From NCBI GenBank assembly GCA_900472625.1, contig UCIT01000001.1, positions 62,001-126,000 of the forward strand: a stretch of DNA of 64,000 bases. Reading direction: 5' to 3'. Below, piece after piece: positions 26,039-34,453 of this stretch. Under the pieces are notes generated by a model. That model was not told where the DNA came from and did not search any database. It was given only the letters and a program-made list of their open reading frames with translations. A program made the translations under genes and the position numbers. Each line of letters starts with the position of its first letter. The stretch's first letter is position 1. This stretch comes from Hyphomicrobiales bacterium. Its GTDB lineage: Bacteria; Pseudomonadota; Alphaproteobacteria; Rhizobiales; Rhizobiaceae.

Positions 26039-27556
26039 ATGAGAAACAGATGGAAAACGATGGGTCTGGCCACGGTCCTGACCATGCTGATGCTGGGCTC
26101 GACCATGGCCGAGGCCGCTGGCGTGCTGACGATCGGCCGCCGCGAGGACTCGACGACGTTCGATCCGATCAAATCCGCGCAGAACGTCGACAACTGGGTG
26201 TTCTCCAACGTGTTTGACGTGCTTGTGCGGGTGGACAAGACGGGGACCAAGCTGGAGCCCGGCCTCGCCGAAAGCTGGACCATTTCCGAGGATGGCCTGA
26301 CCTACACGTTCAAGATGCGTGATGCGAAATTCTCGGATGGATCACCGATCACCGCCGGTGATGCTGCTTTCAGCCTGTTGCGTATTCGCGACAACGCAGG
26401 GTCGCTGTGGAGTGACAGCTACAAGGTTGTCGCCTCCGCGGAAGCTCCGGACGACAAGACGCTCGTCGTCAAGCTGAAGGCGCCGTCTGCACCGTTCCTG
26501 TCGACACTTGCACTTCCGAACGTTTCGATCCTGTCGAAGAAGGGCCTTGAAACGGCGGGCGAAGAAGCCTTTGCCGAGAAGCCGATCGCCTCGTCCGGCG
26601 CCTTCACGGTCAAGGAATGGCGCCGCGGCGATCGCGTGATCCTCGAAAAGAACCCGAATTTCTGGCAGGCGGATCGCGTCAAGCTGGACGGCGTCGAATG
26701 GATATCGGTTCCCGACGACAACACCCGCATGCTGAACGTTCAGGCCGGCGAGCTCGACACGGCGATCTTCGTGCCCTTCTCGCGCGTCGCGGAACTGAAG
26801 AAGGATGCGAACCTGGAGGTGCACACTGACACCTCGACCCGCGAGGACCATCTCCTGATCAACCACGAACACGGCGCTCTCGCCAAGAAGGAGGTTCGCC
26901 AAGCGTTGGACATGGCCATCGACAAGAAGGCGATCGTTGACACGGTCACCTTCGGCATCGGAACGGTCGCCAATTCCTACATCCCGAAGGGTGCTCTCTA
27001 CTACTACGCCGACAACTTGCAGCGGCCTTACGATCCCGAAAAAGCCAAGGCGATGCTTGCGGACGCGGGCGCGTCGGACCTCAAGCTAAACTATGTTGTC
27101 CGTGCGGGTGACGAAGTCGTCGAACAGACGGCGGTGTTGCTGCAGCAGCAACTCGCCAAGGTCGGCGTGACCGTCAACATCAACAAGGTCGATCCGAGCC
27201 AGGAATGGGACATGCTCGTCGCCGGTGATTACGATGTCGGCGTCAATTACTGGACCAACGACATTCTCGACCCGGACCAGAAGACCACCTTCGTGATCGG
27301 GCATGACAGCAACAACAACTACATGACGCATTACAAGAACGACAAGGTCAAGGATCTGGTCGCCGCGGCGCGTCTCGAACTGGACCCGGTCAAGCGCGAA
27401 GCCATGTATGTGGATCTGCAAAAGATGGCGAAGGACGATGTCAACTGGATCGACCTCTACTATAGCCCCTATATCAACGTATCGCGCAAAAACATCGCCA
27501 ACTTCTACCAGAATCCGCTGGGCCGCTTCTTCCTCGAAGACACAGTGAAGAACTGA
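26039..27556 (+). CDS. ABC transporter substrate-binding protein, family 5, second system
   Basis: A 505-residue periplasmic binding protein with a Sec signal peptide (GLATVLTMLMLGSTMAEAAG). Typical SBP_bac_5 features are LEPGLAESWTISEDGLTYTF, DAKFSDGSPITAGD and KKEVRQALDMAIDKKAIVD. AGGGAA precedes the ATG. It is the last gene of the pip2-B-C-DF-binding-protein operon. Ligands of this family include di- and oligopeptides, opines and plant-derived amides; the specificity here is unknown but is probably tied to the LuxR solo. Confidence 0.92.
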   Translation: MRNRWKTMGLATVLTMLMLGSTMAEAAGVLTIGRREDSTTFDPIKSAQNVDNWVFSNVFDVLVRVDKTGTKLEPGLAESWTISEDGLTYTFKMRDAKFSDGSPITAGDAAFSLLRIRDNAGSLWSDSYKVVASAEAPDDKTLVVKLKAPSAPFLSTLALPNVSILSKKGLETAGEEAFAEKPIASSGAFTVKEWRRGDRVILEKNPNFWQADRVKLDGVEWISVPDDNTRMLNVQAGELDTAIFVPFSRVAELKKDANLEVHTDTSTREDHLLINHEHGALAKKEVRQALDMAIDKKAIVDTVTFGIGTVANSYIPKGALYYYADNLQRPYDPEKAKAMLADAGASDLKLNYVVRAGDEVVEQTAVLLQQQLAKVGVTVNINKVDPSQEWDMLVAGDYDVGVNYWTNDILDPDQKTTFVIGHDSNNNYMTHYKNDKVKDLVAAARLELDPVKREAMYVDLQKMAKDDVNWIDLYYSPYINVSRKNIANFYQNPLGRFFLEDTVKN

Positions 27557-27580
27557 GTTCGACACAGTCTCAAGAGCAGG

Positions 27581-27601
27581 CATCCGCCCACGCGGCGGAT
27601 G
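27581..27601 (+). terminator. Hairpin after the second ABC operon
   Basis: CATCCGCC (27581-27588) and GGCGGATG (27594-27601) form a perfect 8-bp stem with a five-base loop, 25 bases after the binding-protein stop. No T-run follows, so it is at best a weak or Rho-assisted terminator, or a transcript-end stabilizer. Confidence 0.45.
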
Positions 27602-27733
27602 ACCACTCAAGAAATCGTGACATATAGTGACAACGGTATCGGAGCATCCGGTACAACCGGTTGCTAAAAAACCATAATTGTTCCACCTAGATTACCGACA
27701 AAGAGTCGGATTTAGATATTGGATCGAAGCTGA

Positions 27734-29848
27734 ATGCGCATACATCACGTCTTCCTTGGCATATTCCTGGCAGTTTCACCCTCGGCATATGCTCTGGAAA
27801 CCGGATCGCCGCCGGTCTTGGCGCCGCTGAAGACGCAGGGAGAGGCCGCGCAACTGAGCTCACAGTTCCTTACGCGCTACGGCTACAAGCCAGTCGCGCT
27901 CGATGATGCGCTGTCAGCCAAGATCATGGATCGGTTCATCAAGTCGCTCGATCCCGACCGCGTGCTGTTCCTGAAGGCCGATATCGACACGTTCATGTCC
28001 GACAAGAGCAAGATCGATGACGCCATCAAGCGGGAAAACCTGCAGATTCCGTTTTCGATCTTCAATGTCTATGAGCAGCGCGTCGTCGATCGCATGACCT
28101 ATGCTCGCGATCTGCTGAAGCAAGGCTTCGATTTCACCGCGCAGGAAGATTACACCCTGTCACGCGATAACCAGGCTTGGCCACAATCCGTCGCCGACGC
28201 CAACGAACTGTGGCGCAAGCGGATCAAGGCCGATTGGCTGCGGCTGAAACTCGGCGGCAAAGCGGACGCGGCAATCCGCGATACGCTGGACAAGCGCTAC
28301 GCGAACGCTCTCGATCGCGCCTACAAATACAAGAGCGAGGACGTGTTCCAGTCCTTCATGGACGCCTACACGACGTCGATCGACCCGCATACGGATTATT
28401 TCGGCGCGCGGGCCGCGGCCGATTTCGATATCTCCATGAAGCTTTCGCTGGTCGGTATTGGCGCGGTGCTGCAGGAGCGCGATGATTACACGACGATCCG
28501 TGAGTTGGTTCCCGGCGGTCCGGCGCAGCTGTCTGGCAAGCTCGCGGTCGGAGATCGCATTACCGGTGTCGGTCAGGGCACGGACGGCGCCATCAAGGAA
28601 GTTGTGGGAACGCGACTTGATGAAGTCGTGCAGATGATCAGGGGCGAAAAGGATTCCGTCGTGCGCCTGGACATCCTGCCGGCGGATGCCGGTGCCGAGG
28701 GAAGCCACAGGGTTGTCACCTTGGTGCGTGACAAGATCAGCCTGGAAAAGCAGGCGGCCCAGAAGACGATCCTGTCGGTCAGGGACGGCGATGCTGCGCG
28801 AAAAATCGGCGTCATCACCCTGCCGGCGTTCTACGAGGACTTCGACGCGCGGCGCAAAGGCGACAAGGACTACCGCAGTGCAAGCCGCGACGTCGCCAAG
28901 CTTCTCACCGAGCTAAAGCAGGAAAAAGTCGATGGCGTTCTGATCGATCTGCGCAACAACGGCGGCGGCTCACTGTCGGAGGCGATTGATCTGACCGGCC
29001 TGTTTGTTGGCAAAGGCCCCGTCGTCCAGCAACGCGATGCCGACGGCAAGGTACAAGTCCAGAGCGACGATCTTCCGGTGCCGGCCTGGACCGGTCCAGT
29101 GGGAGTGCTGATCAATCGTGGTTCCGCATCGGCTTCGGAAATTTTCGCTGCGGCGATACAGGATTACGGTCGCGGCGTTATCGTCGGCGAGCCGAGCTTC
29201 GGCAAGGGCACCGTGCAGACGGTCGTCAATCTCGACGACGTCGCCCACAACAGCAAGCCGGCATTCGGCGAGCTGAAACTGACGATCGCCCAATTCTTCC
29301 GCGTCAACGGCGGAACCACCCAGTTGCGCGGCGTGACCCCCGATATCACGCTTCCTGGATTTTCCGACCCGAAGACCTTCGGTGAGGCAAGCTATGACAA
29401 CGCGCTTCCCTGGAGACAGATCAAGCCAGCCAACTACAAGGCCACGGGCGATGTGAAAGCACTGCTTCCGGAGCTGCAAAACCGGCATATTGCTCGCGTC
29501 GAGAAAGATCCTGAGTTTCAGCGTTTTGTCGAAGACGTGACCGACCTGAAATTGCAACGCGACAAGCCTTCGATCTCGCTCAACGAGGCCGAGCGTCGCA
29601 AGGAACTTACGGCTCGCGAAGATCGCATGAAGGCGCGCAAACAGGCAGGCGATGCAGACGCGGCGCAAGACGATGGCTTGCAGTCGAACGAGCGCAGCCT
29701 TAGCGCCGACATCGCGTTGGAAAATGCGCGCAAGAATGCCAAGGACGTGCTGTTGAACGAGGCTGGCGCTATTCTTGCCGATCAGGCAGACCTGCAAGGC
29801 GGTGCCAACGCCCTTGCGCAGCAGTCGGGCAACAAGCAGGTGAAATAG
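27734..29848 (+). CDS. prc: Carboxy-terminal (tail-specific) protease, S41 family
   Basis: A 704-residue periplasmic protease close in size to E. coli Prc/Tsp (682), longer than the CtpA type. It has a signal peptide (VFLGIFLAVSPSAYALETG), a long N-terminal helical domain, a PDZ domain at about 235-320 (LVGIGAVLQERDDYTTIRELV), and the S41 catalytic domain with IDLRNNGGGSL. Ser466 in GSASASEIF and Lys491 in EPSFGKGTVQ are 25 residues apart, matching the Ser-Lys dyad of Prc. A DUF3340-like charged C-terminus follows. It degrades or trims periplasmic proteins such as murein hydrolases. The RBS is poor. It stands alone between the ABC operon and the dienelactone-hydrolase gene. Confidence 0.93.
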   Translation: MRIHHVFLGIFLAVSPSAYALETGSPPVLAPLKTQGEAAQLSSQFLTRYGYKPVALDDALSAKIMDRFIKSLDPDRVLFLKADIDTFMSDKSKIDDAIKRENLQIPFSIFNVYEQRVVDRMTYARDLLKQGFDFTAQEDYTLSRDNQAWPQSVADANELWRKRIKADWLRLKLGGKADAAIRDTLDKRYANALDRAYKYKSEDVFQSFMDAYTTSIDPHTDYFGARAAADFDISMKLSLVGIGAVLQERDDYTTIRELVPGGPAQLSGKLAVGDRITGVGQGTDGAIKEVVGTRLDEVVQMIRGEKDSVVRLDILPADAGAEGSHRVVTLVRDKISLEKQAAQKTILSVRDGDAARKIGVITLPAFYEDFDARRKGDKDYRSASRDVAKLLTELKQEKVDGVLIDLRNNGGGSLSEAIDLTGLFVGKGPVVQQRDADGKVQVQSDDLPVPAWTGPVGVLINRGSASASEIFAAAIQDYGRGVIVGEPSFGKGTVQTVVNLDDVAHNSKPAFGELKLTIAQFFRVNGGTTQLRGVTPDITLPGFSDPKTFGEASYDNALPWRQIKPANYKATGDVKALLPELQNRHIARVEKDPEFQRFVEDVTDLKLQRDKPSISLNEAERRKELTAREDRMKARKQAGDADAAQDDGLQSNERSLSADIALENARKNAKDVLLNEAGAILADQADLQGGANALAQQSGNKQVK

Positions 29849-29878
29849 AGATCTGTGCCGACCTGGATGCATCGGCAA

Positions 29879-29958
29879 GGGAGTTGCCCGTGTCGTAAGA
29901 ACTTGGGCTATGCCGTGGAGGTTTGCGGATATCTCTTCAAGGCTCGACGGCAACTCCC
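29879..29958. repeat. 10-bp inverted repeat between prc and the dienelactone hydrolase gene
   Basis: GGGAGTTGCC at 29879-29888 is matched exactly by GGCAACTCCC at 29949-29958, with 60 bases between. It could fold the 3' end of the prc transcript or the 5' leader of the next gene. There is no T-run, so a simple terminator is unlikely. Confidence 0.4.
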
Positions 29959-30033
29959 TCGCGAAATGTTGAAGAGACGTGGCGCCTTCTCGGTGTGTAG
30001 GATCGCATTGGATTCCGGACGAGGAGAAAAGCC

Positions 30034-30921
30034 ATGACACGTCTGACTGCCAAGGATTTTCCGCAGGAACTGCTCGAACTGTACGACTACTACGCTCACG
30101 GTCGCATAACGAAGCGAGAGTTTCTCGACAGGGCTGGCAAGTACGCCGTCGGCGGATTGACAGCCGCCGCCATCCTCTCGTCGATGAGCCCGAATTATGC
30201 ATTGGCCACGCAAGTCGAGTTTACGGATCCGGATATCGTAGCTGAATACATCACCTACCCTTCTCCGAAGGGAAATGACGAGGTGCGCGGCTATCTCGTG
30301 CGCCCGGCGAAAGCGACCGGAAAACTGCCCGCTGTGGTGGTTGTCCATGAGAACCGAGGTCTCAATCCCTATATCGAGGACGTGGCGCGGCGCGTTGCCA
30401 AGGCCGGGTTCATCGCCCTGGCGCCGGATGGGTTGACGTCGGTCGGGGGTTATCCGGGCAACGATGAAAAGGGTCGCGAACTACAGCAGAAGGTCGATCC
30501 TGAAAAGCTGATGAACGACTTTTTTGCCGCGATCGAATTCATGATCAAGAATGACATGACCACCGGAAAGGTCGGAATCACCGGTTTCTGCTATGGCGGC
30601 GGTGTCTCCAATGCCGCGGCGGTCGCCTATCCCGAGCTGGCTGCCGCGGTGCCGTTCTACGGGCGTCAGCCGAGCGCGGCCAGCGTCGAGAAAATCAAGG
30701 CGCCACTGCTCATCCACTATGCCGAACTCGACAAGGGTATCACCGATGGTTGGCCGCCCTATGAGGCTGCACTGAAGGCCGACGGAAAGACGTACGAGGC
30801 TTATATCTATCCGGGCGTCAACCATGGTTTTCATAACGATTCGACGCCTCGTTACGATGAGGCCGCGGCAAAGCTGGCTTGGGAAAGGACAATTGCCTGG
30901 TTTCAGCGCTATCTTGCATGA
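30034..30921 (+). CDS. Exported dienelactone hydrolase family protein (YghX-like)
   Basis: A 295-residue alpha/beta hydrolase. The N-terminal part ([27 protein letters not shown]) resembles a Tat-like signal with Lys-Arg, as in the YghX-type subgroup. The catalytic region shows HENRG (Glu106), the nucleophile elbow GFCYGG with Cys186, Asp233 in YAELDKG and His264 in [10 protein letters not shown], the Cys-Asp-His triad of dienelactone hydrolases. RBS GAGGAGAAA precedes the ATG. The periplasmic substrate is unknown; an aromatic ring-cleavage role is not supported by neighbours. Confidence 0.9.
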   Translation: MTRLTAKDFPQELLELYDYYAHGRITKREFLDRAGKYAVGGLTAAAILSSMSPNYALATQVEFTDPDIVAEYITYPSPKGNDEVRGYLVRPAKATGKLPAVVVVHENRGLNPYIEDVARRVAKAGFIALAPDGLTSVGGYPGNDEKGRELQQKVDPEKLMNDFFAAIEFMIKNDMTTGKVGITGFCYGGGVSNAAAVAYPELAAAVPFYGRQPSAASVEKIKAPLLIHYAELDKGITDGWPPYEAALKADGKTYEAYIYPGVNHGFHNDSTPRYDEAAAKLAWERTIAWFQRYLA

Positions 30922-31085
30922 TCGCGAGGCGCGGATGGTCGGGCAGATGCGCAAGACCTCGGAGGCCGGCGGACCGACCCCCATACAGAATTGCTAGCTA
31001 TCAGAAAATCGCAATCGACGATCACCTGATGATGCGACGCACCCGACCGAAGCCATAAATCGGCGACGTACGAATGGGAAGCATC

Positions 31086-33410
31086 CTAGAGCTTCGCGTC
31101 CGGATGGGTTGCCGCCTTCAGATCGGCCAGTCCGCGATATCCATCCTTGCTGCCAACGGTGGCGGCGGCATTGAAGATTCGCTCTGCGTCGCCGTACATC
31201 TGCAGGTTCAGATAGCAATAGCCCCTCAGCACGAGGAGATCGATACGCTCTTGCTGTAACTGCGCGCGTTGGTCGAGATAGACCAGCGCCTCACGATAGC
31301 GTTTGGCGTTGAACGCCGCGAGCGCGCGATCGGACAGAATGGAGACCTGCAGTTCGGAGGCGCGCTGGCGACTTTGCGGTGCCTTGGTGGCGGCGACGGC
31401 AGCGTTGTTCGAGAGACCGGCGCGCAGATAGGCGAGGCTCTGACCATAGGCCGCGTCTTCCCGGACCTTGCGGACAGGGCTCGCGAGCGCGGCCTCGAAG
31501 GCCTCGACAGCTTCCATAGGCCTGTTCAGCTCCATCAGGCACCAACCACGGTCAAGAGCGCTGCCGGCGTTGAGTTGCCGCGCATCGACCGTAGATGAGC
31601 ATCCGCGCTGTTGCCGTCCTCCACGATTGACATTGACGGTTCTAAGAGTGGGCCGGGCCGTTTCCCGTGGTGCCATAACCGGTTCCGGCTGCTGCTGCGG
31701 GCTGCTTTGCGCACTCGATGAGGGTGCGGCAATTACGTGTGGCACGTAGGCCTGTACCTGCGGCTGCACTATGGGGCCGGGCGATGGAAGAGCGGTTTGG
31801 GCCGGGGCCGTAAGAGACGATGTCTCGCCCAGCTGAGCGATGCGGGTGGATCGGCCCGCCCAAAGCCGCTGGACTTCTGCGACGCCCTTGCGATCGTTCA
31901 GCTGTTCGCGCGTGATCGCCAGACCATAGGCGGAAGGCTCGTCGTCCGGCTTCCAGCGCAAGGCGGTCTCGAACCAGCGCGCGGCGGTCTGAGGCTGATT
32001 AAGCGAACGCGCATACCATCCGAACTGCTGCGCTGTCGGCACGTATTTCCGGGCGATAACCTCGGCCGCCATCCGCCCAAGAACGTCTTCCGCGATCGTT
32101 GCAGGCGGCTGCTGCGCCATCAGATTGGCCGTTGCGGCTAGGTAGGTGGCCGTCGCATCCTCGGAATCGCCACGCCACTTGTACATGACGTCTTCGGCTT
32201 CCTGCTCCTTCTTGTCGGCGATCAGCGCCAGCGCCAATCCCTGGGAGGCGCTAGCCGAGTCCTCTTTTGCACGCGCCGCGCGAAACCACTTTTCCGCGTC
32301 TGTGTTGTTCTGCCGGCGCAGATGATACCAGCCGAGCAGCAGGTTATCCGAGGCGAGGCGCTGGGTTTCTGCAAGGCGCTGCACCAGTGACAGGTAGTCT
32401 GGCGAGATCGCCAGATCCGGGTTGCCGTTGCCCGCGGCGACAAAACTGCGCGCCAGATCATTCCGTATGCTGTCGAATTCGCGGCCGCCGTTACCATCTG
32501 GGCGCTCGAGTCCGAGCAAGACCTGCATTGGCGCGTAGGGCAGCAAGGCCGACGCCTTCTGCATTGTCGCCAGTCGTTCCTGTGGGTTGGTGCAGCTCTT
32601 CAGGATATAGGCATAGGCATCCTGGGCGCGTTGCATGCGGTCCGTCTGAACGAAGGCTTCAGCGACACGCCAGAGAATGTCGATATCGGCGCAGGTCAGC
32701 AAGCTTGGCGTGCCGGCGCCGATCTGCACGACTGTCGCGTACTGCTTGAGATCGGAGGCGTTCACCAGCCGTGCGCGGGCTTCTGCGACGTCGAGACGGT
32801 CAAGAAGATCGGCTGGCGGCTGCCAGCCGGATTCGGCTGTCTGGCGGTCGGAGATGGACTTCCGAAGCTCGGCATAGCGACCTTCGGAATAGAGTTGCCA
32901 CATCGCTTCAAGCTGCTTGTCGCCGCCTTGCGGGACGGCAAGCGGATCGGCAGGTGGTGTCCAGTCTGGATAGAGTGCTTGAAGTCGCGAGATTTCGGCC
33001 TGCAGCCTAGCCTTGTCTCCGCGGCTTGCGAAATAGCGAAGTGCGCTTTCGTCGACCTTCGGCTGAGCCTGCTGCGTGGCGGCGGGAGCCAGCCGCTGCG
33101 TGGTGGCCAGAGGCGGCGCCTGTGCGAGAACGTCGGCTGCCTGTTGTGCCGGTTTGCTGACGGGTGGCTCGCTCGCCGGCGCGGCTACGGTAGACTGGAT
33201 CTGCTCAGAGATCGACTGGACGTCGATTGCCGGGGTCTTCTGCAGTCCGTCGGGGCCGGTGATGCGGCCCATCAGCATCAGTTGCGGGGACGCTTGCGGA
33301 GCGCTGAAGCCGAGTGCCTCCTGGATAGCCGCACGGTCCTTCAGCGCGGTGACAAGACCTGCCACAACGATCGCGACCGAAACTGCAACGAGAGAGGATT
33401 TCACAGGCAC
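31086..33410 (-). CDS. Tetratricopeptide-repeat protein of the cellulose operon (BcsC-like periplasmic part without barrel)
   Basis: A 774-residue protein with an N-terminal membrane anchor or signal (SSLVAVSVAIVVAGLVTAL), TPR-like helical repeats through most of its length (for example LGWYHLRRQNNTDAEKWFRAA and ARWFETALRWKPDDEPSAYGL), and a Pro/Gln-rich linker at about 550-600 before a second repeat block. It starts with GTG overlapping the bcsZ stop. It resembles the periplasmic scaffold of BcsC but ends without the C-terminal outer-membrane beta-barrel (BcsC is about 1150 residues). Such TPR proteins occur in alphaproteobacterial cellulose operons; I recall the name BcsK but do not assign it. 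It probably organizes export of the glucan through the periplasm. Confidence 0.85.
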   Translation of the reverse strand: MPVKSSLVAVSVAIVVAGLVTALKDRAAIQEALGFSAPQASPQLMLMGRITGPDGLQKTPAIDVQSISEQIQSTVAAPASEPPVSKPAQQAADVLAQAPPLATTQRLAPAATQQAQPKVDESALRYFASRGDKARLQAEISRLQALYPDWTPPADPLAVPQGGDKQLEAMWQLYSEGRYAELRKSISDRQTAESGWQPPADLLDRLDVAEARARLVNASDLKQYATVVQIGAGTPSLLTCADIDILWRVAEAFVQTDRMQRAQDAYAYILKSCTNPQERLATMQKASALLPYAPMQVLLGLERPDGNGGREFDSIRNDLARSFVAAGNGNPDLAISPDYLSLVQRLAETQRLASDNLLLGWYHLRRQNNTDAEKWFRAARAKEDSASASQGLALALIADKKEQEAEDVMYKWRGDSEDATATYLAATANLMAQQPPATIAEDVLGRMAAEVIARKYVPTAQQFGWYARSLNQPQTAARWFETALRWKPDDEPSAYGLAITREQLNDRKGVAEVQRLWAGRSTRIAQLGETSSLTAPAQTALPSPGPIVQPQVQAYVPHVIAAPSSSAQSSPQQQPEPVMAPRETARPTLRTVNVNRGGRQQRGCSSTVDARQLNAGSALDRGWCLMELNRPMEAVEAFEAALASPVRKVREDAAYGQSLAYLRAGLSNNAAVAATKAPQSRQRASELQVSILSDRALAAFNAKRYREALVYLDQRAQLQQERIDLLVLRGYCYLNLQMYGDAERIFNAAATVGSKDGYRGLADLKAATHPDAKL

Positions 33411-34453
33411 TCCGGATGTTTCTCCCCGACGAATGCCAACCCGAGAAGCTGAAGGGTCGACGGATAGTAGAGTGATGGCGCGAACTGTCGGGACGATGCG
33501 GGAAGCTTCGTTCCGTTGGTTACACAGGCCATAACATCGTTAACAATTCGATAACCCGGGTCCGGAAGCGCATCTTTTGGACGACCGGTTTTCAAGTCGA
33601 TTGTGGCCGGCGTGCCGTCTTCGGATGTCATCCCGGATTGCAACCGTCGCAGAAGATCCTTGTCCGAAATTCCGGCGCGGGCGAGATAGAGCGGGATGCG
33701 CAAGGCGTTGTAGCCGAACTCGGCGTCGAAGCCCTCCGCCGGCACAGGCTGGCGATGCAGGCTGACCCAGTCGGCAGGCAGCTTGCGCGGGCCAAACTGC
33801 ATCACGCGCAGAAGAGCGAGCCCGTCGTTGGTCAGAGCCTGCCATGCGTCGGAGGGCGCAAGCAGGGCCATGACCGGGATCGCTTCATAGACCCAGTAGG
33901 ATGGGTTAATCACGGGACCGTCACGGCGTGCAGGCGCATTGAAGCCCTCTACGCCCGGGAGAAGAATGGTGTGTCCGCCGGACTTGACGACGGCGTGCGC
34001 CAGTAGCGCGTTTGCGATCTTGGCGGCGGCCTCGAGATAGGCTTGATTGTGCCAGGCCGAACCTGCCAGAGCGAGCGCGTAGGCAATCAGCATGTCACCA
34101 TCCGATGCATTGTTGGCATCGGTCACATGCGGCCTGGTCGACGGATCCCATTTCCAGACCGCCAATCCGTCGTCGCGCAACAACAGTTCGGTCCGGGTAA
34201 AATACCAGATCTGCTCGAAGTTGGCGGGTTCATTCGCGAGGTATGCCAGCCACATGCCGTAGCCCTGACCCTCGCTGTGGCTGATATCGCCATTGGCGTT
34301 GTCGATGATCCGGCCGCTGACGTCCAGAAACTTCGCCTTGTAGGCGCTCCACGCAGCGGGGTCGATCCTGGCAGTCTGGGCACTCGCAGGCTGGCACACG
34401 AAGGTGGCCAGGCAGGCGAGACCTGCGGTGAGCATCTTAGCCCAACTCATCAT
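33401..34453 (-). CDS. bcsZ: Cellulose operon endoglucanase, glycoside hydrolase family 8
   Basis: A 350-residue periplasmic endo-1,4-beta-glucanase (BcsZ/CelC). A signal peptide (MLTAGLACLATFVCQPASAQ) precedes the GH8 barrel. The general-acid Glu lies in SHSEGQGYGMWLAYLAN and a catalytic Asp in NNASDGDMLIAYALALAG. Typical length is about 370. It overlaps bcsB by ATGA at the start and the TPR gene at the end. Such glucanases trim the nascent chain and are needed for normal cellulose fibril formation and, in rhizobia, root attachment and infection. Confidence 0.93.
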   Translation of the reverse strand: MMSWAKMLTAGLACLATFVCQPASAQTARIDPAAWSAYKAKFLDVSGRIIDNANGDISHSEGQGYGMWLAYLANEPANFEQIWYFTRTELLLRDDGLAVWKWDPSTRPHVTDANNASDGDMLIAYALALAGSAWHNQAYLEAAAKIANALLAHAVVKSGGHTILLPGVEGFNAPARRDGPVINPSYWVYEAIPVMALLAPSDAWQALTNDGLALLRVMQFGPRKLPADWVSLHRQPVPAEGFDAEFGYNALRIPLYLARAGISDKDLLRRLQSGMTSEDGTPATIDLKTGRPKDALPDPGYRIVNDVMACVTNGTKLPASSRQFAPSLYYPSTLQLLGLAFVGEKHPECL

